Shown: one piece after another, positions 20,596-31,373 of the stretch | Numbering within the stretch: the stretch's first letter is position 1 | How the letters are laid out: each line of letters begins with the position of its first letter | Assembly: GCA_946811185.2 (NCBI GenBank) | Contig: OX328103.1 | Location: 32,172,266 to 32,236,265 of the forward strand | DNA length: 64,000 nucleotides | From: Hippopus hippopus | Taxonomy: Eukaryota; Mollusca; Bivalvia; Cardiida; Cardiidae | Reading direction: 5' to 3' | The notes under the pieces: generated by a model | Databases searched by the model: none | Told to the model about the DNA's origin: nothing | Seen by the model: only the letters and a program-made list of their open reading frames with translations | Made by a program: the position numbers and the translations under genes

Positions 20596-21775
20596 CTATG
20601 GAACGCCTTCACTGTCTTACATGATATTTTTTTTGTATATAAAGATAACCAATAATTATACACAGATAAAACATGAACATATGGATATATAACTCAATAT
20701 ATGCAGATAAAACATTAATATATAAATATATAGCTCCTTTATATGTAGATAAAACATTAATATATGAATATAAAACTTCATTATATAAAGATAAAACATT
20801 TATGTATAGACATATAACTTCCTTATACAAATATAAAATAATAAGATATGGATATACAACTCCACTATATGCAGATAAAACATTAATATATAAATATATA
20901 TCTGCTTTATATATAGATGAAAAGTCAATATATGAACATAAAACTTCATTATATAGATATAAAACAATTATATATAAACATAAAATTAATATATATAAAG
21001 ATAAAAGATTAATATATATAGATATAACTGTCTATGCTTTAGATAAAACTATATTACATGGAGATATAATTTCATTATATAAACATCCGCAGATTAGATA
21101 TGGATATGTAACTCCACTATATGTAGATAAAACATTAATATATAAATATATAGCTCCTTTATATGTAGATAAAACATCAATATATGAATATAAAATTTTA
21201 TTATATAAAGATAAAACATTTATGTATAGACATATAACTTCCTTATACAAATATAAAAGAATAAGATATGGATATACAACTCCACTATATGCGGATAAAA
21301 CATTAATATATAAATATATATTTGCTTTATATACAGATGAGATGTCAATATATGAATATAAAAATTCATTATATGAATATAAAACAATGATATATAAACA
21401 TAAAATTAAAATATATAAAGATAAAAGATTAATATATTTAGATATAACTGTCTATGCTTTAGATAAAACTATATTACATAAAGATATAGTTTCATTATAT
21501 AAACATCCACAGATAAGATATGGAGATATAACTCCACTATATGTAGATAAAACATTAATATATAAATATAAAGTTGCTTTATATATAGATAAAATGTCAA
21601 TATATGAATATAAAATTTCACTATATAAATATAAAACAATAACATATAAATATAGAATTGAAATATATGAAGATAAAACATTAATATACAGAGATATAAC
21701 TGTCTGTGGTATAGATAAAACTATATTACATGAAGATATAATTTCATTATATAAACATAATATTTGTTGATATGA
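20596..21775 (+). repeat. 42-bp tandem array with 420-bp higher-order repeat, copy 1
   Basis: About 26 monomers of 42 bp (for example TATATGTAGATAAAACATTA...). Ten different monomers recur in fixed order, giving a 420-bp higher-order unit seen about 2.6 times. It is preceded by a unique leader (CTATGGAACGCCTTCACTGTC, 20596-20672) that is shared with the inverted copy at 41338-42404; flanking sequence diverges abruptly at 20596. The array is over 80% A+T. Defined ends and a second near-identical copy suggest a mobile unit with a tandem core, as in bivalve 'pearl'/Helitron-like elements. Confidence 0.8.
20673..21770 (+). CDS. Open frame of the tandem array: Tyr/Lys/Ile-rich 14-residue repeat protein (doubtful gene)
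   Basis: 365 codons from ATG, consisting of 14-residue repeats of the form (P/S)LY-x-DKT-x-IY-x-Y-x-x; ten variants in fixed order form a 140-residue super-repeat. The open frame persists because the 42-bp monomer is a multiple of three. The opposite strand is also open over long stretches, which argues against selection for coding. The inverted copy keeps 329 codons open. Between copies the first 150 codons differ at about three bases, two of them replacement changes, so there is too little divergence to test selection. No signal peptide or membrane helix. An AATAAAA-rich context makes transcription signals unreadable. Confidence 0.3.
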   Translation: MNIWIYNSIYADKTLIYKYIAPLYVDKTLIYEYKTSLYKDKTFMYRHITSLYKYKIIRYGYTTPLYADKTLIYKYISALYIDEKSIYEHKTSLYRYKTIIYKHKINIYKDKRLIYIDITVYALDKTILHGDIISLYKHPQIRYGYVTPLYVDKTLIYKYIAPLYVDKTSIYEYKILLYKDKTFMYRHITSLYKYKRIRYGYTTPLYADKTLIYKYIFALYTDEMSIYEYKNSLYEYKTMIYKHKIKIYKDKRLIYLDITVYALDKTILHKDIVSLYKHPQIRYGDITPLYVDKTLIYKYKVALYIDKMSIYEYKISLYKYKTITYKYRIEIYEDKTLIYRDITVCGIDKTILHEDIISLYKHNIC

Positions 21776-21872
21776 AGATAAAAGAGCAAGTAAACACCAA
21801 ACTGTCTGCTATAAATATAAACTTGCTTTATACAAATATATATTTTATCTTATGGAATGAAAAAATTGTAAT

Positions 21873-22436
21873 ATGAAGCTTTCATTGCACGCGGGAAGTC
21901 AAAATGGTCACATAATTCTAAAGAAACCTGGGAATGACAAAAATTGTGCTTTATTTTCAACAATGGATATGGATTCAGTACTTCAACGACTTGGCCAGGG
22001 TGAAGATGTGATACGGCGCTTTAGACAGGAGAAGATTACACCAGATATCATATCACTTTTGTCTGTCTATGATTTCAACTGCTTGGGTATTAGTGACAGA
22101 ACAACTATCATGAAATTGCGTGTTGAATGCGTATGTTTTAGAAGTAATCCGTGGGCACATAATAGAACTAACTGTATGGACCTACGTTTTGAAATTTCAA
22201 GCATCATGATTGAAAAGTTGTTCGAAGTCGGATATTCAGTAAAGGATGCCAGTATTGCACTTGGAGTGTCGGAAAGTACAATATATCGGAAGACGAGACA
22301 ATTTGGTCAGTCAAAGCTTGTGTTCACAGATATGGATGATGATGAACTAAACAATGTCGTTGCCAAGACAATCACCGAATTTCCAAGATGTGGAGAGGAA
22401 ATGTTGCGAAAAGTACTACTTCAGAAAGGAATAAAA
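21873..22436 (+). CDS. Integrase-core domain gene, exon 1 (SAM-like and HTH part)
   Basis: 188 codons, ending at a donor (AAA|GTATGA) in phase 0. An internal ATG at 21963 (MDMDSVLQRLGQG) fits the usual start of this family better than 21873. Residues about 31-85 resemble a SAM-type domain (VIRRFRQEKITPDII...CLGIS); residues about 115-150 form a helix-turn-helix (VGYSVKDASIALGVSESTIYRK). Read with exon 2 it gives a 475-aa protein. Such proteins occur as multigene families in molluscs, corals and fish, with an rve-like core. Their role is unknown and they may be domesticated transposases. No TIR or LTR surrounds the gene, and the intron suggests host-gene status. Confidence 0.75.
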
Positions 22437-23109
22437 GTATGAATTTTTAATCAGTTCTATATCTAGCTAATAGAAATTTAAAGTATAAACATAGACTTTT
22501 ACATTTTAAATACATGTGCAATTTTGTAAGCTAAACAGATCTAGAAAGTAGATTTTTTACAACCTATTTACAAAATATAATATGTAGAGACAATCAGGAT
22601 CATATATTTGAAACATTACAGATATTGAATGCTGGAAAAAAGGTGTACCATAATAAGGAAACATAAAAAGTAATGTCTTTAGGGGCAATGATTAAGCAAC
22701 ATCACTTACATTTTTTAAACATTTACAGTTCAAAATAGATCTATATGTCAAAAGGCTTTGTATGTTCATGACAAGGGTAGCATAATTATCTTCAGTTTTG
22801 ATTTTGATCAATTTTGGCATACAACAGAGGCAAAATTATGTACCAGGGTTCAAACTTGACTCCATACCGGAGGTTACCGCTTTTCTTGCATTGTTTCCTT
22901 GTCTCAGTTTCCCTATTTAATCCAAAATAATTTTACTATCGCCAAAATTGAAAAAGTCTTGACGAAAGATCTGGAAACAATTTACTGTTCCTCAAGTTAC
23001 CCTTTGTCATGTTTATTAAAGATAGTTCAATCTGTCAAAAGACAGGCTTAGGGAGAATAGCCAAAATTTTCAAACATGTTTTCAGAGAAAAAGTCTTTGA
23101 TTTTTTTAA

Positions 23110-24112
23110 TTAGCTCACCTGAGCACGAAGTACTCTGGGTGAGCTATTGTGATCGGTCATCGTCCGTCGTCCGTCCAACCATCTGTCCGTCCGTCCGTTA
23201 ACAATTTCTTTAAAAATCTTCTTCTCCAAAAGCAGAAGGCTAATCTTGATAAAACTTTGCAGGAATGTTCCTTGGGTGAAGCTCTACAAAAATTGTTAAA
23301 AGAATTTAATACCGTCAAAAACTCTGGTTGCCATGGCAAAAAATGGCTGAAAATGGAAAAAATCTTTAAAAACCTTCTTGTGACAAACCATAAGGCCGAG
23401 AGCATTCATATTTTGCATGTAGCACCATTGGGTGACCCCTTACCAAAATTGTTAAAATTATTCCCCTGGGGTCATATTTGGGTTTTGCCCGGGCGCACCC
23501 TATTTTACATAGAAACAAAGAAGGAAAATCTTTAAAAAAAAATTCTTCTGGCAATCCATAATGGCTAGAGCATTCATATTTGGTATGCAGCATTATCTGA
23601 TGATCTTCTACCAAAACTGTTAAAATTATCCCTCTGCGGTCATATTTGGGCTCTGCCCGGGCTTACCCTCTTTTAAAATCTTTAAAAATTGACAAATTAA
23701 CGATATATAGCTCTGAAAAACATTGTGAGAAGAAGAGAAATTGCTTATAAGAAGCAATTTCTCCTTTCTCACAATCTTTTCTACCCTATATGGCACTTAT
23801 TTTTCATTTTAAATACACTTTAAAATGTCTGCAATTTGTTTCAATTTGGACCAGTCAAAAATTTTGTCACCTGGTAATGGGTTAAACCACAAGTCAAAAA
23901 GGGAAGAAGACACTGTGAAGAGAAAAATTGATGATAAGCAGCAGTTTTTAGCTCCACTGGCCAAAGACAAAGAAGAAAATCTGTACACATCTTCTATTGA
24001 CAAACCCCAGGGTATGCCTTATTTGAAAAGAAAAGCCTGCCCTTGATAAACCATATAAGTTACAAATATACTCAGGTGAGCGATATAGGACCATCATGGT
24101 CCTCTTGTTTGA
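23110..24112 (-). mobile_element. 'AAGAGGGCCATGATGGCC'-type element in the intron
   Basis: Left end TTAGCTCACCTGAGCACGAAG with (TCCG)n near 23165-23200; right end ACTCAGGTGAGCGATATAGGACC...CATGGTCCTCTTGTTT. The inner part contains repeated blocks (TTGGGTGA(C/T)CC..., CCCCTGGGGTCATATTTGGG) and a nested MITE-A. Oriented opposite to the copy at 14317. Confidence 0.7.
23703..23885 (+). mobile_element. MITE-A copy, 5' truncated, variant hairpin
   Basis: The hairpin reads AACATTGTGAGAAGAAGAGAA...TTGCTTATAAGAAGCAATTTC, a different loop sequence from the main subfamily; ends CACCTGGTAATGGGTTAA. Confidence 0.7.
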
Positions 24113-24221
24113 AAATAAATTTTCTAAAATAACTATTGCTCTGTCCGTGTCTATATAAAACATCAAGCTTTATGTTGTTTCTGTTGTTACTTATTGTTGT
24201 TTCTGTTGTCACATCATGCAG

Positions 24222-25085
24222 GTACAGCGAAGCAGACTTCGGCAGTGCCTGAAACAATTAGACGAAGATGGAATTCGTGCACGTAAAAGAAGAAGACTAA
24301 GGCGCCGAACATATAATGTTTCCGCTCCAAATAATCTATGGCACATTGACAGCAACCATAAATTAATTCGATGGCATTTCGTGATAATAGGAGGAGTAGA
24401 TGGCTTTAGCCGTTTAGTTACATATCTCAAATGCGCTGACAACAACAAAGCTGAGACGGTTTTCCAATGCTTTAAGGATGGCGTTTCTGAATTTGGAGTT
24501 CCAGACCGCGTTAGATCAGACCAAGGTCGTGAAAACATAAAGGTCGCCGACTTCATGATCAATGCACGCGGGGCAGGCCGTGGAAGTATGTTAACTGGTA
24601 AAAGTACGCACAATCAGCGTATCGAAAGACTATGGAGAGACGTATATGACGGAGTCTTGACCTACTTTTATGACTTATTTTACTTTTTGGAAGATGAGGG
24701 ACAGCTAGACATTTTAAATGATAATCACTTGTATGCACTGCATCATGTATTTATTTCCAAGATAAATGAAAGGTTACAAACCTGGCAAGGGGCGTGGAAT
24801 CACCATAGAATACGAACAGTGAACTCAACACCTATGAGGCTTTACACTGCCGGTATGATGGACAATCTGTCCGCTCAAGCTTATTATGATCTACCAAACA
24901 TAGATGCAGAGTTTTCTTCTGAGGATGAAATGGAGCCTCTAGATAATAGACCAGCAATTGCATCTCTTCAAACTGTTGTTGATGAAAATCGGATGCGACG
25001 GCTTCGTGAACAATGTCCTCAGAACTGGGTGTCCGAAAATCACGGAATAGACATTTTTCTAACAGCTAAACAGATATTAACTTAA
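24222..25085 (+). CDS. Integrase-core domain gene, exon 2 (DDE core)
   Basis: 287 codons plus TAA, entered in phase 0. A basic stretch (ARKRRRLRRRTYNV) leads into an rve-type core with WHIDSNHKLIRW (D231 of the 475-aa product), VRSDQGREN (D288) and THNQRIERLWRDV (E323), so the DDE triad is complete. A C-terminal domain follows (LQTWQGAWNHHRIRTVNSTP). The residue order matches the animal 'integrase core domain' family rather than retroviral, Gypsy or Polinton integrases, and no reverse transcriptase is nearby. It could act in trans on DNA ends, but there is no evidence for that. The start at 24216 (ATGCAG) spans the acceptor and is not a real start. Confidence 0.8.
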   Translation, partial: VQRSRLRQCLKQLDEDGIRARKRRRLRRRTYNVSAPNNLWHIDSNHKLIRWHFVIIGGVDGFSRLVTYLKCADNNKAETVFQCFKDGVSEFGVPDRVRSDQGRENIKVADFMINARGAGRGSMLTGKSTHNQRIERLWRDVYDGVLTYFYDLFYFLEDEGQLDILNDNHLYALHHVFISKINERLQTWQGAWNHHRIRTVNSTPMRLYTAGMMDNLSAQAYYDLPNIDAEFSSEDEMEPLDNRPAIASLQTVVDENRMRRLREQCPQNWVSENHGIDIFLTAKQILT

Positions 25086-25206
25086 TGAAAACACAGAAAC
25101 TGTCGTTGCGTTTTAATATTCATGAGTTTATAGCTAAAAACTGATTTAGATAATTTCTTAAAAATATTAAGCAGAGAAATGGAATTTGTACCCCTTATAA
25201 GGCAAA

Positions 25207-25757
25207 CGTCACATAAAAATGGCCCTTCGGTAGTTTCCGTCGTTTCAACAGTGTAGAGCCTGATTAGCCACCGCGTTTCTCAAAATCACGCAGTGTACTT
25301 CCTTTTGAGCTTATAACAGTAACGTTATATCTTTATCTATCTATCTATATATATATATCTAGCTATGCCTTCCACAAAAGCCAATGCATAAGTATGTGCA
25401 AGAGTATGATACGGATTCGGGATTGGAGTGCATATTCCGTGCAGTCTGATCTTGAACTATGCCTTGTACAAAAGCCCATTTGTATGTATGTTCAAGCAAA
25501 CGATATGGATTCGGGATCAGAGTGCACGATATATGCGGTCTTTTTTTAGTCTATGTCTTCCGCAAATATTTACTATTTAAAAGTCACTCTAAATATATGT
25601 CATTTCAGATTTTTTTGTATTTTGGGCCGGTGGCCTTATATATGCTTAATAAAACTATTTGAATTTGAATTTGAATTAAATGTAAAAGTACAAAAGTCAT
25701 TTTAACGTACATGCACTATTTTTGGCGAAAAATACCGAAGGGCCATTTCTTGTGACG
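25207..25757. mobile_element. Candidate TIR element with internal duplication
   Basis: Left CGTCACATAAAAATGGCCCT TCGGTA and right TACCGAAGGGCCATTTCTTGTGACG are inverted over about 26 bp. Inside are a (TATC)n/(AT)n microsatellite (25326-25362) and two tandem copies of a roughly 96-bp unit (GATACGGATTCGGGAT, 25363-25555). No target duplication identified. Confidence 0.45.
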
Positions 25758-26330
25758 CCGGCCAAATAAGCTGTAGTTGCATTTTAACGAGTGATATGAC
25801 AATCAAAAGCTGCATTTTAACCATTGATCAGACTATGAAAAGAAATAGTACAAGTAGTTAATGTTTCAAAGTCGTTCCAATTTATCCCCGATATGTAATT
25901 TGACTCATAGTGTGATTAATTATAGTAGTATACAACGGACATCCACTAACTCCAAAAATAGACAGAGAAAGAGAGACGAGGACATGGTTATGTAGCAAAC
26001 GTTAACGTTAGTGCTATGTCGGATGACGTCAGCAGATAAAGTCAGACATGAAAAGACCTAAAAATCTATGAAATGATATGCATACAATCCAGCAAGTATT
26101 TATACACATTTGGCGGATCCAAGACGGCCATCTGGTATAAGATAAGCCGATAATGCAGCGATCATTAGACGTCACAGGCGTCTAATAGCACGCCATGATG
26201 TACAAAATGAGCTTAGGTTCCCGTCAAGCCCTTATATAAAATAAATTGAGCAGAAAGAGGTTTGGTTGAAATTTTGCCTATTACAAAATTTTATATTGAC
26301 GTTTTGTATAAATCTGTATTTTCAAGCCTT
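25758..26330. other. No gene seen
   Basis: Unique-looking sequence with no open frame, repeat family or RNA motif that I recognise. Confidence 0.4.
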
Positions 26331-26460
26331 TAACCCTTTCCCTGTTGCAGACGACTTTTCGCCCCGTTGCAGCAGACTACTTTTGAAAATATTGCGGGGA
26401 AAGAAGAAATTGCTCATTATGAGCAATTTCTTCTTTCCGAACAATATTTTCACTACAATG
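26331..26460 (+). mobile_element. MITE-A variant
   Basis: TTAACCCTTTCCCTGTTGCAG, then a hairpin with AATATTGCGGGGAAAGAAG and TTGCTCATTATGAGCAATTTC. It represents a separate subfamily of hairpin. Confidence 0.6.
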
Positions 26461-26864
26461 TCGGAATAATTTTTATTTATCAAAAAAAGTCACACATTTA
26501 TCCCTTTTTTTTCGGTGTGTTCTGCTACAGATTTGATCAAAGAGGGAAAGGGAAAGACCTTGCCTCTTCCTTTCGTTATGTCCACGTTTGTATAAGTAAA
26601 CATTAAGCTATGCACATGAAACTTGCCATATTTGTTGTAAACGCACACCCCTATCAAGTACGAAATTTTGCATTGGTACTTTTTGTTTGTCAGACTGTAC
26701 ACCTCCTCATTTCATTCTGCTCTGACTGACGTGTCTATCGGAAGGATATGGCTTGCACACCTCTCTTTAGCAGGTGACACAAACTTAAAATTGTGAAACT
26801 TAGATGCACTTAGAAACGACAGACCTAACTATGGCTCAAACAATTGTAGTTGCCTACAAAAGGT

Positions 26865-26940
26865 TAGAAAAGATTGTGGGGAAAGGAGAAAATGGTGGTC
26901 ACTATCAATTCTTCTTTTCCCACAATGTTTTAACATAACC
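26865..26940. mobile_element. MITE-A hairpin remnant
   Basis: GATTGTGGGGAAAGGAGAAAA paired with TCTTCTTTTCCCACAATG; the flanks of the family are lost. Confidence 0.5.
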
Positions 26941-26979
26941 CCAATTATATTTTGCATTTAAACAATTTTGGCATCATAT

Positions 26980-27204
26980 GGTTATGCTGAAGGAAATATT
27001 GTAGGTAGGCAGTGTTACTTTTTCCCCCATCTTGACTTTCTTAGTATAGCAACTTTGTTATATTTTTATTATTAGCAATACCTTCTATTTCTATGGTTAC
27101 GGTGAAGGAAACATTGTAGGCAGTGTTACTTTTTCCCCATCTTGCCTTTCTTAGTATACCAACTTTGTTCTTTTTATTATTATTAATACCTTCTATTTGG
27201 CTAG
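26980..27204. repeat. Tandem duplication of a ~112-bp unit
   Basis: GGTTATGCTGAAGGAAATATTGTAGG... and GGTTACGGTGAAGGAAACATTGTAGG... share CAGTGTTACTTTTTCCCC and AATACCTTCTATTT. Two copies only. Confidence 0.7.
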
Positions 27205-27335
27205 AGTCACAGAGGATTACTCTTGAGAAATTTTTCGAAGTATGTTAATCTATTCCTGGCGGGAAGATTTGACTAAAGTTAAAACATCTTCTACTCAATA
27301 ATAAACTGACAGAGGATGACAAAAGCTTACCATAT

Positions 27336-27557
27336 CTTTTTCCCAAACAACAATATTTTAGATGGGTCCAATTTGAGAGCACTTCCAGACAACAAAATAT
27401 TAGAAACAAATGATGGGATTTGTATCAGATGGTCTAGAAAACATTTTGTGAAAAGGAGGAAAAGCTAGTAACCAGATTTTGTCCTTTTCCCACAATGTTT
27501 TCAAAAGGCCTACATCTCGGGGTCGTTAAAATTCGGGATTATATGGTAAAGGATTAA
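27336..27557 (-). mobile_element. MITE-A copy
   Basis: ACAACAATATTTTAGATGGG ... TTTTCCCACAATGTTTTC ... GGGGTCGTTAAAATTCGGG ... ATATGGTAAAGGATTAA. Confidence 0.7.
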
Positions 27558-27786
27558 GCTGTATAGTTTACATGCTCAGACAAGTTTAAAAAAACCCTAA
27601 CATGGATGTTGGTAGAAAATATTGTGGAAATGGTAGGACAGGCTAGAAATAAAAATTTTCAATTTTGTCAAATTTTTGTCAATTGTAGACTATTATAACC
27701 CTCACTCCATGCTTAATAAGAGTCACCAATTCTTTCTGTAGCTTTTTTGTCCACTCTATTTTAGAAATTATTTTCTTTCTATCTCA

Positions 27787-27911
27787 ATTTTATCGTTCAA
27801 TAAACCACAGTTGTGAGTTGGGAGACACAATAAATAATCCACATTGGCGATAGCCGGAGTGGGTTTATTCAGTGAGCTTCATAACTCGCGTGGTTTTATT
27901 GAACGATAATC
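27787..27911. mobile_element. MITE-C: short TIR element
   Basis: TATCGTTCAATAAACCAC on the left, GTGGTTTTATTGAACGATA on the right (one-base indel), and an inner CACAATAAATAATCCACA. A related element with the same block order lies at 40536-40945. Confidence 0.65.
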
Positions 27912-28248
27912 AATGAAAAAAAAATTATTCTAACATGACCAACTCTTAAGGAAAGGAAAACAACTTCATTTTAAGAGTAAAACACGCGGAGGCAGATTAT
28001 ATTTAATTGAATAACTAACTTTATACAAAATGACATCACTCTTTATAGCATAGCGTAGATTTTATCACAATTTCGTTGCACTCTGTTTACAGAACCAAAT
28101 TCACTTGTCATGTTTGAATTCTCAATGACTACTGGACAGAATTCTGTCAAACTGAATAGGAATATTCAATATGAATTCAAGATGTGCATATTATAATTTG
28201 GGTTTTGCTAAATGATTTCCAAATTAGTTATGGCCCTTTCATGATTTT

Positions 28249-29105
28249 TATGCTCCCCGAAGGGCGAGCATATAGTCGCCGCTTTGTCTGTCTGTCCGTC
28301 TGTCCGTCCGTCCGTCCTTCCGTCCGTCCGTCCGTCCGTCCGAAGCGATTTCTCCACAACCCTTGGACCAAATTGGATGAAACTTCATATATGAACTCCT
28401 TAGGGTAAGGCGCCGATATACTTTTCCCGGATTTTCAATTTGACCCCGTGTCATGGAAAAAAGGGGCTTAATGCAAAATTGCAATTTTTACCAATATCTC
28501 ATTCAGTTTTTGTCAGAATATCATGAAACTTCATGGTTATATTGTTTATGGAAAGTTTTAGCATGTGTCCTTGCTATTAAGGCTGCATCAAGGAAAAAGG
28601 GGACTTCATGGAAAATTTGTTTTTCACTAGGTTCTCCTTTATCAGTGGTCAAAACTTTGTGAAATTTCAAATCTGAACTTGTTGGAACGTTGCCCAGGTA
28701 CATGTACCTCTCTTCCTTTTTTTCAATTTCAGGCTGCGTCTCGGAAAAAAGGGGCTTCATGTAAAAAATTGTTTTATGTAATATTTAATACATGACTGCT
28801 CAAAATTTTATGAAATTTCGAATTTTGAATTATTATTAAAAAATGCCACAAACCACACACCCGTTGTATTTATTGCAATGATCCAATATTGTCTTATGGA
28901 AAAAGGGGGCTTAAAGGGGGCTTATTGGGCTTATTGTCCTCTACAAGTTTGTGTTGGCTATCTCTAAGATAGTAATTGCCTTTTCACTTCAAATTTTGGG
29001 GGCATGAACAGGTTCTTCTAGGATAAAAGAAGTGAATTTATATCAATTTCTTATATTTTATGACAAGCACTTGTTCGGAGAGCATAACCCGTCTCTGACT
29101 GCTCT
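28249..29105 (+). mobile_element. (TCCG)n-bearing element nested in the tandem region
   Basis: Starts TATGCTCCCCGAAGGGCGAGCATATAG, followed by (TGTC/TCCG)n at 28280-28340 and repeated GGGGCTT(C/A)ATG blocks; ends TTGTTCGGAGAGCATAACC...CTGCTCTTGTTT. Inverted CTCCCCGAA / TTCGGAGAG motifs mark the ends. Confidence 0.6.
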
Positions 29106-29252
29106 TGTTTTGTCTGCTATTTCTCAATATCTATTTAAAAAAATTCTATCAAATTTCACAGAAAGTTCCAGTATAAAAATGTTCATATTTTAATTTGGTT
29201 ATGGTTGAATAATTTTCAAATGAGTTATGGCGCTTTTTTTTTTTTTGTCCAC

Positions 29253-29258
29253 TCTATT
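29253..29258. repeat. Target duplication of the foldback element, TCTATT (left)
   Basis: Repeated exactly at 29711-29716. The uninterrupted family sequence reads 'GTC..CTATTTCTCA', as seen near 29110, which supports a clean insertion. Confidence 0.7.
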
Positions 29259-29710
29259 CACGGCGGGGAATCACGTGACACAACAACAAAAAGAATGACC
29301 GACATTTGAAGAAATTCCCCCATTTCAGGTAAGAAAATCTTCAATAATTCCGTTAGTACGTGACCGATTGGAATTTGGTTTGAAGCAGAGAAGGCGGAAG
29401 GACTCCGGGGATTTGCTTGATGTGTTAGATTTTTTAAACAACACCTGATAAAAAAGTTATTGACGAGCAAACAAATTATCCAGGGTAAAAAATTTGTTTG
29501 CTCGTCAATAACTTTTTTATCGGGTGTTGCTTAAAAAATCTTACACATCAAGCAAATCCCTGGAGTCCTTCTGCCTTCTCTGCTTCAAACCAAATTCCAA
29601 TAGGTCATGTATTAACGGAATTATTGAAGATTTTCTTACCTCAAGTTGGGGGATTTTTTTAAATGTCGGGTCATTTTTGTTGTTGTTGTGTCACGTGATT
29701 CCCCGCCGTG
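29259..29710. mobile_element. Foldback element: 219/220-bp inverted arms, 13-bp loop
   Basis: The left arm (29259-29477, CACGGCGGGGAATCACGTGA...) pairs along its length with the right arm (29491-29710) at about 90% or better; the loop is ATCCAGGGTAAA. A 6-bp duplication TCTATT flanks it. Open frames on either strand are mirror images of one another and not genes. Confidence 0.85.
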
Positions 29711-30938
29711 TCTATTTCTCAGTAACTTCTCGGCAGATTTCTATCAAAAGTCAAAGGAAGTTTCAATACTTAGTGAAGATGTGCATATTATAATTGGTTA
29801 TGGTTAAATGACTTTTCCAATGAGTTCATGAGTTATGGCCATGTGATGAAGTTTTGTTGAAGCTGTTTCTCATAAGTATAGGATATAGAACAGAACAGAA
29901 CTTTATTGTTTCAACTTGAACTACATAGCAGTTCATCCTTTGAATGACAAAGAAACATACATGCAACAATGGCATGATAAATTTTGAAAGGAAAGAAAAA
30001 TTTGGTTCGATCTACGGAAGTAACATCAAATCGGAGGTTTTAAAATTCAATTTTCAATTTCCAACTATATATGCATGCTCATTCACTCAGAGTGAAAAGT
30101 TCATGCAGACATAAATGGAGATCAAATATGTATTTTACTTGGAGATGTGCACACTTTTTTTTTGGTTATGGTTGAATGATTTTCCAATAAGTTATGGCTC
30201 ATTGATTTCAATCACACTTGATAGGAAGTTTAAAAATGGAGCAAAGATGTGCATATCATAATTTGTTTCTTTTTTAATTATTTTCAAACGAGTTATATAT
30301 AGCCCTTGATGAACTTATGAAAATTTAGCCTGCTATATTTTTCAATTGCTTTTTGGCAGATTAAAATCAATTTTCATAGAAACTTTCAATACCAAATAAG
30401 TTTTTGTTATGGATAAATATTTTCCATCGAGGTACAGCCCTGTGATGATTTTTTTATTGTCATAGTATTTTCTAAATAAGTACTGAATGATTCTACATCA
30501 AATTTCAGCTTTTCATGTATAAGGCAAATACCTACATTTGTATATTGGTTATGGTTGAACGATTTGCCAACGAGCTATATGGCCTTTAGATGTTTTTCTT
30601 TTGGTCCCCGCTATTTCTCAATAGCTACTGAATGGATTTCGTGGAAGTTTCAATAAAAAGCAAAAGTGTGCAAATTTAAATCCTTTTATGGTTTAATGAT
30701 TTTATACGTTTTGACCTCTTTTTTTATTTTCAGAGCATCCTTTGCCTGAACTATTGTTTTAGTACTGTATGACATATCTCGATCAAATTCAATAAGAAAT
30801 TTCAATACTAAGCAAAGATGTGTAATTTTTTCTCAATTAAACTTTTAATAAAATTAGAGATATATTAATACCAAGCAAAGATGTGTAAATTTTATATTTT
30901 TTTTGTGGTTGAATGATAATTCACAGAGTTATGATCCT

Positions 30939-31159
30939 TTAACACTTTACCAAACAATCCCTGGTTTTTAAAACCCTGAGATAGAAGCCTTTTAAAAACA
31001 TTGTGGGAAAAGGAGAAAATGCCAGTAACCAGCATTTTCTCCTTTTCCAACAATGTTTTCTACCCTCTGGAAAACAATTTCAATTTTTGAGTCACATTTG
31101 TCATCTGGAAATGCTTCAAATTTGGCCGAGTCTAAAAATGTCATTTGGTAAAGAGTTAA
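30939..31159 (+). mobile_element. MITE-A copy
   Basis: TTAACACTTTACCAAACAATCC to GTCATTTGGTAAAGAGTTAA with a well-kept hairpin (GCCAGTAACCAGC). Confidence 0.85.
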
Positions 31160-31165
31160 TAGTTT

Positions 31166-31373
31166 TTTTATACTCCCCACAACGAAGTGGAAGGGGGTAT
31201 ACTGGAATTACCATGACTGTCTGTCTGTCTTTCCGTCCGTTCCGCCGTCTGCCTGTCCGTAGACAAAAACTTGCCTGGCGAAATACTCAGACAGTTTTTC
31301 AGATACTGAACTCAACTTACTCGTCTTTCTCCATGGTATTTCTAGTCTTTCTCCATGGTATTTCTCAAGTTTA
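31166..31373 (+). mobile_element. Fragment of '(TACTCCCCACAACG)' element with Ser-Val microsatellite
   Basis: TATACTCCCCACAACGAAGTGG followed by CTGTCTGTCTGTCTTTCCG. Truncated at the right by a MITE-A that begins at 31371. Confidence 0.5.

Larger units (their letters stand above)
22437..24221 (+). other. Intron of the integrase-core gene, filled with repeats
   Basis: Donor GTATGAAT, acceptor TTTCTGTTGTCACATCATGCAG. It contains the TIR element 23110-24112 and, inside that, a MITE-A (23703-23885). The phase is 0 on both sides, so the reading frame passes without change. Confidence 0.75.
28195..30938 (+). repeat. Degenerate tandem region, 'GGTTATGGTTGAATGATTTTCCAA' unit
   Basis: Recurring GGTTATGGTTGAATGATTTT, GAGTTATGGCCCTTT and 'TCTATTTCTCAATA' blocks at roughly 28200, 29190, 29795, 30160, 30265, 30540, 30690 and 30905. 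It is interrupted by two insertions listed separately. No coding capacity. Confidence 0.6.

Noticed and set aside
20596..21775. CRISPR-like array
   Set aside because: Monomers are contiguous without unique spacers, in a eukaryotic context.
24216..24221. ATG at 24216 as start of an independent integrase gene
   Set aside because: The ATG overlaps a good splice acceptor (ATGCAG|GT) and an upstream exon continues the protein in phase.
28280..28345. Ser/Val-Arg-Pro repeat peptides
   Set aside because: Translation of (TCCG)n microsatellites.
29258..29793. Mirror-image frames of 70 and 89 codons
   Set aside because: They are the two arms of the foldback element read on opposite strands.
30992..31180. 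Recurrent short frames with ENIVGKGENAGNQHFLLFPQ
   Set aside because: They are MITE-A hairpins translated by chance; the same peptide appears at every copy in either orientation.
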